This document shows, one piece after another, positions 8,385 through 16,282 of a DNA stretch of 17,694 bases; position 1 is the stretch's first letter, and each line of letters begins with the position of its first letter. This DNA is from Bacteroidota bacterium (lineage in GTDB: Bacteria > Bacteroidota > Bacteroidia > Chitinophagales > Chitinophagaceae), in assembly GCA_023411775.1 (NCBI GenBank), contig JAEYOL010000169.1:1-17694 (forward strand), written 5' to 3'. The notes below the pieces were generated by a model. That model was not told the DNA's origin. It made no database searches and saw nothing but the letters and a program-made list of their open reading frames with translations. A program made the translations under genes and the position numbers.

Positions 8385-8387
8385 TTT

Positions 8388-9050
8388 TTATTTCAACAAA
8401 TGAGGTGCTATTATTCTGCGCCATATGTCATAACCCTGCTTATTCATATGCAGGTTGTCGTCAAGAAAAATATCGGTCCTGGGTTTACCTTCATCATCAA
8501 TCATCTCTTTGTAAACATCAATATACCCTGTACGTTTTTTCGTGGCCAGGAACTTTTTAATGAGTTCATTGCCACGTATCATCTTCGGCAATAACATCTG
8601 CCGGCTGGGACTGGGCTTCATGGAAACGTAGGTCACCTGAACCTTCGGAAACTTCTTCCTGATTTGCAGAAACAACTCCTTAAATCGGTCGGCGACATCT
8701 TCACCCGTTGTCTGGTTGGATGCAGCAAGGTCATTCTCACCACAATAAACAATGATCTGTTTCGGATGATAGGGATACACGATATCCCTCACATATCGCA
8801 ACTGGTCCAGCAGGGTTGAACCTCCAAAGCCGCGGTTGATAATAGTATAACCCGGGAAATCCTGTTGCACATCCTTCCACATGGTAAAAGATGAACTACC
8901 GATAAAAAGTATAGCATTCCTCGGTGGTGCAACCGCAGAATCACGTTGTTTAAATGATTGAATGTCGTTCCAGAAAGCAGGCTTTGAATCCTGCGCGGCC
9001 AGGCCACTATAAATTAAAGCCGATAACAATAAAACAATAAACTTTCTCAT
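8388..9050 (-). CDS. SGNH/GDSL-type hydrolase, exported
   Basis: 220 aa. All SGNH blocks are present: nucleophile Ser53 in FIGSSSF (block I), the oxyanion Gly in NRGFGGS (block II), Asn106 in YCGENDL (block III), and Asp198/His201 in DDNLHMN (block V). A signal peptide is cut at LAA|Q20. Such small proteins usually act as carbohydrate O-acetylesterases or similar acylhydrolases, freeing hydroxyls for the neighbouring glycosidases; the acyl group is not predictable. It is 3 nt before the GH3 gene, so translational coupling with the beta-glucosidase is likely, and 53 nt after the GH43 gene. Confidence 0.88.
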   Translation of the reverse strand: MRKFIVLLLSALIYSGLAAQDSKPAFWNDIQSFKQRDSAVAPPRNAILFIGSSSFTMWKDVQQDFPGYTIINRGFGGSTLLDQLRYVRDIVYPYHPKQIIVYCGENDLAASNQTTGEDVADRFKELFLQIRKKFPKVQVTYVSMKPSPSRQMLLPKMIRGNELIKKFLATKKRTGYIDVYKEMIDDEGKPRTDIFLDDNLHMNKQGYDIWRRIIAPHLLK

Positions 9051-9103
9051 ATCATAACTTATTAAAGAGCATAGCTAAATTCCAGATGCAAACTCACAAT
9101 TCT

Positions 9104-10888
9104 TCAATCAACCTGCATCACTTTCGTCCTTTCAGACACACCATTTTCATTTATCGCTTCTATGGAGTAGTAGTATGTCTTTTTCGAATCCATCGCTTTC
9201 ATCCAGTATTCATTATTGGCATGGACCATGATACTGGTGTATAGCTTATCAGGATGCGTTCCATAATAAATATTGTATGCAAACGCATCGTCCGCCGGCT
9301 TCCATTTAATGAAAGCGCTTCGCTTATCTTTCTCTGTTCGTAAAACAATAAATCCCTCAACAGGCCGGGGCTTCTCTCCGTTACCATTTCCAAATACCCG
9401 CAATCCGCTAATCGCAAACTTGCCTGTTGGCATTTTAATGTTTTCAAGTTTTATAAATCTTGCCTGTACCGGATTTTCAAGTTCAATATAATCGTGAGGA
9501 ACATCTTTTGTATTCCTGCTTTTATCAACAAGCAGTTTCCATTTCTTCCCATCAACAGAATAATGTATCCTGTATTGGTGGGAAAGCCCAATGGTCTTAC
9601 CCAGGAAAATGGTGTCCATTTCTTTCGGGAAACTAATATCCTGGTCGGCATAGTTCACCTGTATGGCATTGACCGTGGACACTGTGCCCAGGTCCGACTG
9701 GATCCATTCACCTTTATCACCTGTTTTCGCGCTCCAGTAAGTTTTTGCCAATTCATCTACGGCGAAATTGGCGTGATAGCCACCTAATGTTGAGGACACC
9801 TGCACAGGCTTACTGAAATTTAGCAACATCCAGCCGGTAAAATAGGGTGACTTACCATCCGCACCATAACTGGCGCCTTTAAACCTCGCGTCCGGAATGT
9901 AATGGGGATAATCACCAAAAGTGGTATTGCAATACATCATATCATCGCTGTCAAAACCGGCTGGCCAGATCCCCAGTCTTCTTTCAAACGTATTTTTTAC
10001 CGAGATCACGGTGGTGGATACGTGCCAATAATTATCAAAATTGTCCTGGAATGTAGCACCATGTCCCGCACCCCTGACAAATCCACCTAACTTAAAACTC
10101 AATGGATCTGATTGTGCTTCAAAGGGGCCGAGTGGACCATCTCCGACCAGAAGCCCGTCGGCATAACCGCTGAACTCGGTTCCCGGTGCGCCATACTGCA
10201 GGTAATATTTATCCTTATACTTTGTCATATGCGATCCTTCAATAAATGGATCCAGGAAAGTATTGTCCATATGCTCACCAAATCGCTGCCATCCAAATCT
10301 CCACGGCTCCAGCACATACATTTCCTTGCGGGTGCCAATGGGTTGAAATGTTTTTCGGTTCAGTTCAATACCATACATCGGAAATTTATTACTGCTTCCA
10401 TTATACATATACAACCGGCCATCGGTATCGGTAAAAAAAGAAGGATCCCAGCCGCCAATCTCGAAAGAATCTACCAGGGGTTTCCATTCATTGGCCTTAG
10501 GATTTGTGCTCATCCATAAAGTAAACTTGCTGGTATAGGTAGAACCAAACACCAGCATGGTGTCCCCAACAATTCCCACACCAGGAGCGCAGAGTTCGTC
10601 GTACACACCTGCATTCCAGGGACGCAGGAATTTTTTGGATATGAAATTCCAGTTCAGCATATCACTACTCCACCAATAACCCCATTGATTGGTGCTGAAT
10701 AGATAGTAATCGCCTTTATAATTGACGATAACAGGATCGGCAGTAGCACGATGCCGGCCCCACTGGCTAAAATTGGGAATAGGAGTGTAGCCATAGTCAA
10801 TATTTATAGGATTACAATACGTCTTTTGCTGCGAATCACAACTAAGCGCGACGAATAGTATCACTAACAATGTCAATATCTTCTTCAT
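9104..10888 (-). CDS. GH43 lipoprotein with F5/8C-like and FN3 domains
   Basis: 594 aa. The leader ends in VALSC, making Cys17 a probable lipid site. Residues ~22-330 are a five-bladed GH43 propeller with the expected acids: Asp51 in ATADPV (base), Asp148 in GGWDPSF (pKa modulator) and Glu217 in PFIEGSH (acid). Residues ~360-500 look like an F5/8 type C (CBM32-like) galactose-binding fold, and ~505-592 an FN3 domain. GH43 members cut alpha-L-arabinofuranosides, beta-xylosides or beta-galactans; the subfamily is not clear from motifs alone. In context it may trim side chains from the main glycan, tethered to the outer membrane. It is 54 nt after the DoxX gene and 53 nt before the SGNH gene. 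No frameshift or missing catalytic residue is seen. Confidence 0.85.
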   Translation of the reverse strand: MKKILTLLVILFVALSCDSQQKTYCNPINIDYGYTPIPNFSQWGRHRATADPVIVNYKGDYYLFSTNQWGYWWSSDMLNWNFISKKFLRPWNAGVYDELCAPGVGIVGDTMLVFGSTYTSKFTLWMSTNPKANEWKPLVDSFEIGGWDPSFFTDTDGRLYMYNGSSNKFPMYGIELNRKTFQPIGTRKEMYVLEPWRFGWQRFGEHMDNTFLDPFIEGSHMTKYKDKYYLQYGAPGTEFSGYADGLLVGDGPLGPFEAQSDPLSFKLGGFVRGAGHGATFQDNFDNYWHVSTTVISVKNTFERRLGIWPAGFDSDDMMYCNTTFGDYPHYIPDARFKGASYGADGKSPYFTGWMLLNFSKPVQVSSTLGGYHANFAVDELAKTYWSAKTGDKGEWIQSDLGTVSTVNAIQVNYADQDISFPKEMDTIFLGKTIGLSHQYRIHYSVDGKKWKLLVDKSRNTKDVPHDYIELENPVQARFIKLENIKMPTGKFAISGLRVFGNGNGEKPRPVEGFIVLRTEKDKRSAFIKWKPADDAFAYNIYYGTHPDKLYTSIMVHANNEYWMKAMDSKKTYYYSIEAINENGVSERTKVMQVD

Positions 10889-10942
10889 CTAATTTTGATT
10901 TGAAATAGAAACCAAACGCTGCCCGTTCCGGCACTGCCAACT

Positions 10943-11359
10943 TTATTTGCCTGTATTTTCGGCTTTTCTCTTTGATAACAACCAATCGACACTAAAACGT
11001 CCCGGCCCCAGGAAAAAGAATACCAACCCAAGCAGTACAAACATAAAAGGATGCTGATCTTCGTACCATATGCGACCTTTTCCTACAAACAAAGAGACAT
11101 AAAGCATGGTCAGGATCAGCACGACTGAAGCCAGCCGGGTTAAAAATCCCAGGACAAGCATGATCCCCGCGATCAGCTCCGCCGCTTTACCTATATAGAT
11201 CATATACAGGGGCGACGACATCCACGTTAAATAACTCCGCATTGTTTCTTCATTAAATATCTCCGCGCCATGCAGGATCATAAATATTCCAACCACGATC
11301 CTTATAAATGCCAACCCGGATTCCGGCCATATTGGGTTTATCGAAAAAAGTCTCTTCAT
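10943..11359 (-). CDS. DoxX family inner-membrane protein
   Basis: 138 aa with four predicted membrane helices (about 14-32, 52-72, 75-93 and 104-119) and the family ending GPGRFSVDWLL. The DoxX name comes from a subunit of archaeal thiosulfate:quinone oxidoreductase, but most bacterial relatives have no proven role; some are linked to redox or thiol stress. It sits between the Gfo/Idh oxidoreductase gene (62 nt) and the GH43 gene (54 nt), so a redox partnership with that oxidoreductase is an attractive inference, for example passing electrons to the quinone pool. Nothing in the sequence shows cofactor binding. Confidence 0.8.
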   Translation of the reverse strand: MKRLFSINPIWPESGLAFIRIVVGIFMILHGAEIFNEETMRSYLTWMSSPLYMIYIGKAAELIAGIMLVLGFLTRLASVVLILTMLYVSLFVGKGRIWYEDQHPFMFVLLGLVFFFLGPGRFSVDWLLSKRKAENTGK

Positions 11360-11421
11360 ATCCAGGTTTTTGGTTAAGCCATTTTTATTTCAAAGCTGTA
11401 TCATAACAATCTTTGCATTTC

Positions 11422-12585
11422 CTACACAACAGGCCATTTGAAGGTGGACTGAAGATTCACCCTCTTGCCTGTCGCCCCCGACTCCCTTGTGGCCTCGATC
11501 ACTTCCAATACGTGCAACGCATGCTCTACAGCGATAAGCGGCTCTTTCCCGGTGATCAGTGATTCGGAGATCACCGATGCGCCTTCCTGCCATACATAAG
11601 TCTCCGGATCTGGAACAAATCTTTGTGTCTTCTCATGATCATGTGTAGCCATATCTACTCCATGCGGCGCCCAGTCGTATCCGGCCATGGCCATATTACC
11701 ATGCGTGCCCCAAACCTGTATCGTAGGTTTTTCCTGGCCTTTTCCTTCATGACCGTATGGATCGAAATAATTAAAACCACACTGTACGTGCGAAATCACA
11801 CCCTGGCCATGATCCATTAACAACATGGCATTGTCTTCGGCCTCTACCTTTATTTTTCCTTTATTATCTACAGTTCTTTCAGGGGTTACAATGCTTGTCA
11901 TTGCCATCACACTTTTGGCTGGACCAAGCAAACCAGTGAGCGTTGCGATATTATACACACCGAGGTCGGGCAAACTGCCACCATTCTTTTCATAAAAGAA
12001 AGCCGACCAGGTTGGGCCGGTATGACCGTAGTGGGCATGCGCACAGGATACTTTACCCAGTTTGCCTTCTTTCAATGCCTTTGACATAAAGGCAAATTGC
12101 GGGCTGTTCACAACGGCAGGAGCACCCCAAATTCTTAACTTTTTAGAATTTGCAAAATCAAGCAGTGCTTTTCCTTCTTTATAGGTGTTTGCCATCGGCT
12201 TTTCACTCCATACATGACGGCCGGCATTTAATGCTATCTTGTTGAGGCGGCCATGTTCCTGCATGTCTGTAAGATTCACCAGCAGGTCAAATTTTGGACC
12301 GGCCAATTGCTGATCAATATGTGGATAGTGGTTCGGCACATTAAATTCAGTCGCTCTTTTCTTTGCCCGGTCGTATACGATATCGCAGACACTCACCAGT
12401 TCTACATACGGCGATTTACTAAGATGCGGAAGGTAAACTCCGGATACGCTACCACATCCAATGATGCCAACCCGCGTTTTTTTATCGGCTGTGGTTAATG
12501 CAAACCCCTCAAGCGATGAGACCAACAACGCTGCACCTGCCATGGCGGTACGTTGCAAAAATTGCTGACGTGAAATATTGTTCAT
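11422..12585 (-). CDS. Gfo/Idh/MocA family oxidoreductase with Tat-like leader
   Basis: 387 aa. After a leader of about 33 residues comes an NAD(P)-binding Rossmann fold (RVGIIGCGSVSG, 38-49), the EKP motif (128-130) with Lys129, and the C-terminal alpha/beta domain containing GGSLPDLGVYN (202-212). The last motif has D-x-G-x-Y, with Tyr as in glucose-fructose oxidoreductase, instead of the commoner His. The N-terminus reads S-R-Q-Q-F-L-Q followed by a hydrophobic stretch, a Tat signal with the second Arg replaced by Gln. Folded cofactor-bearing Gfo/Idh proteins of Bacteroidota are often Tat-exported. It probably oxidises or epimerises a sugar released by the operon enzymes, perhaps as a keto-sugar step; the substrate is unknown. 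Gaps are 39 nt on the upstream side and 62 nt to doxX. Confidence 0.85.
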   Translation of the reverse strand: MNNISRQQFLQRTAMAGAALLVSSLEGFALTTADKKTRVGIIGCGSVSGVYLPHLSKSPYVELVSVCDIVYDRAKKRATEFNVPNHYPHIDQQLAGPKFDLLVNLTDMQEHGRLNKIALNAGRHVWSEKPMANTYKEGKALLDFANSKKLRIWGAPAVVNSPQFAFMSKALKEGKLGKVSCAHAHYGHTGPTWSAFFYEKNGGSLPDLGVYNIATLTGLLGPAKSVMAMTSIVTPERTVDNKGKIKVEAEDNAMLLMDHGQGVISHVQCGFNYFDPYGHEGKGQEKPTIQVWGTHGNMAMAGYDWAPHGVDMATHDHEKTQRFVPDPETYVWQEGASVISESLITGKEPLIAVEHALHVLEVIEATRESGATGKRVNLQSTFKWPVV

Positions 12586-12624
12586 AGATTTTTTATTTTA
12601 TAGTTAAAAGACGATATGTACGTT

Positions 12625-14790
12625 TTAGTCTAAAGTTTGGGTCGATTCCCGTTTCAATTTCTCCAGCCCCTGTTTTACATCCCTGTCGCTCATAAAAAGT
12701 TTCCACAAAAGTCCCGTTCGATAATTCTCAATCATCACGGTCATCGGTGCCTGGTTTAACCCCATATAAATTTCCGAGCACCAGTTGCTGGTAAGGTTGA
12801 ACGCGTCACGGAAACCGTATTCACCCCATAAAAACTTTCCATAATTATGGTAATAGTTCTTTAGCGCCTTCATGGATTCAACCGGTGTATATGGAAAAGA
12901 ACTTATCGCGCCAGTCGGTGCGATCTTACCTGTTTCCCGACCCGGGACCGGCTCATCAGCAGCATAATTAAATGGACCGTCACTGGCCGTAAGTCCCCAG
13001 CAGCTATCGCCATACCCTTTGAAATTGCCAGGATTGTCCATACAATAACGGTAATTGATACGGGCTATGTTCTGGTTGTTGACGAAATAATTGGTGTACC
13101 TGTCTGTCAGCTGGTGGGGATCATAACCAAGGTAGGAATAATGTATAAAGAAAAGTGGTCCGCCGTTAGAAACTCCTACATCCAGTTTAATATCATAATA
13201 GGTTTTCCCGTTGGCATACATCGATCCGTCCGTAGTGCCTCCCCATCCTGAGCGATATTCCTGGCCGGTACTGTCCTGGTTGGCCCAACCCGTATAGTAT
13301 AGGCTTGCCGGTACCGGGTGTGTAGGAGATGCAATGGCCAGTAAATAGGTCACCATGGTTTCATTCCAGCCGATCAGTTTGTGATTGATGATCCATTCCT
13401 GGTCGGGTGACCAATGCCAGTAAAGAAATTTACTATCTGGAAAACGCCGATACCAGTCCCATTCTGTGTTCTCCCAAATGGCGGTGATCTTGTCCCTGAT
13501 CATTTTTTCACGAGCATCATTTTTATTGAAATAAGCCCGGGCTGTCAACAAACCCTGGAGCAGAAATGATGTCTCCACCAGGTCACCTCCATTGTCACGA
13601 TTCCCAAAAAAAGGTTCCACTTTGCCTGTATGACCATCCAGGAAATGCGAAAACGCACCATGAAATTTATCCGCCTTATCGAGGAAATTCAGGATTCTTA
13701 AAAACCTTTCAACCGACTGATCACGTGTGATAAAATTTCTTTCGGTTCCCACGATCAACGCCATGATGCCAAAACCAGATGCGCCTGAAGCGATCATGTT
13801 ATGTCGGCCTGCGATATTCTCTTTGGCCAGCCCGCTATTTGACTCAGCGCCATCCCAGTAATACCTGAATGCTGCTTCCTGTACCATCGTCAGCAGTTCT
13901 TTATCACTCAGTGCCCGGGTTCGGGCAGATACAGCGGCAGATAATCCCGATTCTTTATACTGATTGCTGATAAACGATATTTTATATTGATAATTTTTTC
14001 CTGTTTGGCCAGTGAAGTCGGCGTAACGGCTGGTAAACGGAAATTGTATGCCAACTGGCCGGAAATTCTTACCATCTTCGGAACGATATATCTGAACATA
14101 TTTGACACTAGCATCCTTAACCGGTGTCCAGGATACATCCACGTGTTTTGCATAGCCTTTTGCAGTTGTAATATCCGGCTTCTGTGTTATAAGGATCTTA
14201 TCAATCTCAGGCAACAATTCAATATCATCAAGGTAAATTGTGTGCCGGCCATTGCCAGATGCATTCTTTTGTGAGAATACAACCGCAATGATATTAGTTT
14301 CAATAAACGTATCAGCACTAACGAATGAACTTACCGGTAAGCTTATTTGTTCCCATGTCCTGATACGGCTTGTACTAAACTGTAGGGCAGGTGTCAGTGA
14401 ACTATCCTTCAACATAAGCTGCACTGTCGGGAAATCAGCAGGCCTGGAAGTAGCCGAGGGATTATAAACCCAAAAAGACAAGCGGTCGGCCTTTTTAAAA
14501 TGATCCTGCCCCCGTATCTCCTGTTTAAATATGGTTGCCTGCCAGGAGCCCTGACTATGGTTTTCATAATCAAGTTGTATCGAATTGCCGGGAGTATGAA
14601 AATATTCTTCGTTGACCGGGAGTTTATTATTCACATTCCTCACTGACGATACCCCTTCGGATGTAGTACGGCTAAAAAAGTAATGGCCGCTCATCCGGCT
14701 GTTTGAAAAAAAATTGTAGTCATACGGCGGTTCAACCGCTGAAGCAGCAATCGAAATAAAACTAATCAGTACAAGCAATCGTGTTTTCAC
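12625..14790 (-). CDS. GH144-type (PF10091) enzyme with N-terminal jelly-roll and FN3 domains
   Basis: 721 aa. The first 18 residues form a signal peptide (ASA|V). Residues ~25-195 resemble a beta-sandwich carbohydrate-binding module (ending HTIYLDDIELLPE), ~200-292 an FN3 domain, and ~295-715 the (alpha/alpha)6 'Glycoamylase' domain. Family hallmarks are DLVETSFLLQGLL (403-415), LYWHWSP (456-462), GWNE (474-477), CWGLTASD (597-604) and VMIENYR (685-691). Asp399, Asp403 and Glu477 match the acidic centre of GH144. It differs from its two neighbours by the extra modules, an insertion around residues 505-523 and a rewritten loop at 605-624, so linkage or chain-length preference may differ. The start codon is GTG: no ATG is available before the in-frame upstream stop. 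The leader codons lie 24 nt after, and in the same frame as, the upstream paralogue's stop. Confidence 0.83.
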   Translation of the reverse strand: MKTRLLVLISFISIAASAVEPPYDYNFFSNSRMSGHYFFSRTTSEGVSSVRNVNNKLPVNEEYFHTPGNSIQLDYENHSQGSWQATIFKQEIRGQDHFKKADRLSFWVYNPSATSRPADFPTVQLMLKDSSLTPALQFSTSRIRTWEQISLPVSSFVSADTFIETNIIAVVFSQKNASGNGRHTIYLDDIELLPEIDKILITQKPDITTAKGYAKHVDVSWTPVKDASVKYVQIYRSEDGKNFRPVGIQFPFTSRYADFTGQTGKNYQYKISFISNQYKESGLSAAVSARTRALSDKELLTMVQEAAFRYYWDGAESNSGLAKENIAGRHNMIASGASGFGIMALIVGTERNFITRDQSVERFLRILNFLDKADKFHGAFSHFLDGHTGKVEPFFGNRDNGGDLVETSFLLQGLLTARAYFNKNDAREKMIRDKITAIWENTEWDWYRRFPDSKFLYWHWSPDQEWIINHKLIGWNETMVTYLLAIASPTHPVPASLYYTGWANQDSTGQEYRSGWGGTTDGSMYANGKTYYDIKLDVGVSNGGPLFFIHYSYLGYDPHQLTDRYTNYFVNNQNIARINYRYCMDNPGNFKGYGDSCWGLTASDGPFNYAADEPVPGRETGKIAPTGAISSFPYTPVESMKALKNYYHNYGKFLWGEYGFRDAFNLTSNWCSEIYMGLNQAPMTVMIENYRTGLLWKLFMSDRDVKQGLEKLKRESTQTLD

Positions 14791-14814
14791 TAAAAAAATA
14801 TTTAAATCAACGCA

Positions 14815-16167
14815 TTACTTATCCAAATGCGGGCTGGAAAACCCCAGCTTCTTCAAGCCATTCTTTATCTCAGGGCAACTCATAAATAAATTCCACAATA
14901 GCCCGCTGCGATAGTTCTCGATCATCACAATGATAGGGCCCTGGTCGATGGCAAGATGGCTGCTCGCATACCAGTTCTTTGTCTCATTGAATGCGTCTGA
15001 AAAACCATATTCTGTCCAGATCTGGTCGCCATGATCATTGTAAAAATGCCGCAGGGCCTGCATCGAATATTCGGGCGTATAGGGAAACGAAGACAATGCT
15101 GCGGTCGGCGTGATGGTACCATGATCATTCGTTGGCGAATGAGCATTGTAACCATCGTAGGTGTCACTTGCCGTAAGTCCCCAACAGCTTTCTCCATAAC
15201 CTTTAAACTCCTTCGGATTGTCGATACAATATGCCCGGTTGATCAGGGTATGATTTTTATTCTGTTCCCAATAATCAGCATAGCGATCCTTTAGCCCACG
15301 GGGATCAAGCCCCAGAAATGAATAGTGAGCGAAAAACATAGGGCCGCCATAATCGAAACCAAGGGGAAGTTTTATTTTATAAAATTCCTTCCCATTCTTA
15401 AAAAAATTACTTTGTGCCCAACCCCGATGATATACTGCGGCATTTACCGGATAATTGTCGGCCGACGCGGCCAGTATATACATGATCAGGCATTCATTAA
15501 AACCACGCACCGGGAAATTCATAGCCCATCCGTTGTTTGGACTCCAATGCCAGTACAATACTTCTTCACCCTTAGTAAACCAGTCCCATTCTATCCCATT
15601 CCATAACCAGCCGATGCGGTTACGCAGTTCACGCTCCACCTTGTCATCACCGGTAAAATACTGGCGCGCACATAACAAACCCTGGAACAAAAATGATGTT
15701 TCCACCAGGTCAGCCCCATCATCTTTTCGGCTAAAGGGAATGGTTTTACCCGTCGCCCCATCCAGCCAGTGGGGAAATACGCCATGATAAGAATTTGCCT
15801 TCAATAAAAAGTTCACCATCTTCAAAAGAAACCTGGCAGCAGTATCTCTCTCTATCCATTTTCTTTCGGTGGCTACGATCACTGCCATGATGCCAAAACC
15901 TGTACCACCTGTTGTAACTACTTCACTACCGTAATTATAGGCCTCATTACTACGTTCCCTGGACAACCCACTTACCGGATGAGCGAAGTCCCAGAAATAG
16001 CGAAAAGTTTGTTTTTGAACCAGGTCAAGCAACGATGAATCCGAAAGATTTTTCGGTCGGTTAGCCGCATTGAATACAACAGCCGCTTTCTTCTGCTTTA
16101 CCTGCGCCAGCACCGTTTCGTGCAACCCAATACTGGCAATCAAAATGAATAATAAAATCTTTTTCAT
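14815..16167 (-). CDS. GH144-type endo-beta-1,2-glucanase candidate
   Basis: 450 aa, the length of the founding GH144 enzyme from Chitinophaga pinensis, an endo-beta-1,2-glucanase with an (alpha/alpha)6 barrel. The signal peptide is cut at VLA|Q22, so it is probably periplasmic. Catalytic-site carboxylates fit at Asp149 and Asp153 in KDDGADLVETSF and at Glu225 in GFNE; LYWHWSP (204-210), GGPMFFAHYSFLG (274-286), CWGLTASD (328-335) and VMIENYRSGLLW (414-425) are family blocks. As I recall the C. pinensis enzyme, the corresponding residues are D135, D139 and E211, a constant offset of 14. It is more like the next gene upstream than the 721-aa downstream paralogue. It would cut linear beta-1,2-glucan into sophoro-oligosaccharides for the GH3 enzyme. 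The family is firm; the activity is inferred. Confidence 0.85.
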   Translation of the reverse strand: MKKILLFILIASIGLHETVLAQVKQKKAAVVFNAANRPKNLSDSSLLDLVQKQTFRYFWDFAHPVSGLSRERSNEAYNYGSEVVTTGGTGFGIMAVIVATERKWIERDTAARFLLKMVNFLLKANSYHGVFPHWLDGATGKTIPFSRKDDGADLVETSFLFQGLLCARQYFTGDDKVERELRNRIGWLWNGIEWDWFTKGEEVLYWHWSPNNGWAMNFPVRGFNECLIMYILAASADNYPVNAAVYHRGWAQSNFFKNGKEFYKIKLPLGFDYGGPMFFAHYSFLGLDPRGLKDRYADYWEQNKNHTLINRAYCIDNPKEFKGYGESCWGLTASDTYDGYNAHSPTNDHGTITPTAALSSFPYTPEYSMQALRHFYNDHGDQIWTEYGFSDAFNETKNWYASSHLAIDQGPIIVMIENYRSGLLWNLFMSCPEIKNGLKKLGFSSPHLDK

Positions 16168-16180
16168 GTATATCTATTTT

Positions 16181-16244
16181 TCCCTCATTCCCCAATTTCC
16201 ACATCTCCACATTTCCACATTTTCATACTTCCACACCTCCCATT
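16181..16244. repeat. Degenerate octanucleotide tandem repeat
   Basis: Eight consecutive 8-bp units with consensus TTCCACAT on the plus strand (ATGTGGAA on the coding strand) fill the gap between two GH144-type genes; units at 16197, 16205 and 16213 are nearly identical and the outer ones degrade. Further octamer-like units (TCTCAAAT, CTTCAAAT) lie at 16267-16282, on the other side of a palindrome, and run up to the stop codon of the next gene. From memory, similar CACATTTC/TCAAAT strings are common between genes in Bacteroidota; I cannot check copies here. Confidence 0.7.
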
Positions 16245-16250
16245 TTCAAA

Positions 16251-16266
16251 CCCGATAGTTATCGGG
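16251..16266. repeat. Perfect CCCGATA/TATCGGG palindrome
   Basis: CCCGATA (16251-16257) and TATCGGG (16260-16266) are perfect complements with two bases between. In the minus-strand mRNA it makes a compact hairpin with a GC-rich base, 16 nt after the stop of the upstream GH144-type gene, with flanking A/T adding one more pair. No T-run follows, so it is more likely an mRNA-stabilising or processing hairpin, or a REP-like dispersed element, than a strong terminator. Confidence 0.65.
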
Positions 16267-16282
16267 TCTCAAATCTTCAAAT

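Noticed and set aside
9051..9103. Possible internal promoter before the SGNH gene (a GTTTGC string in the gap)
   Set aside because: No TAnnTTTG box at about 19 nt downstream; the gap is ordinary AT-rich spacer.
10929..10937. GGCACTGCC short palindrome between the DoxX and GH43 genes
   Set aside because: Four-base arms with one-base centre; too short to tell from chance and with no T-run.
16181..16282. CRISPR array
   Set aside because: The units are 8 bp and contiguous, without spacers; it is a simple tandem repeat.
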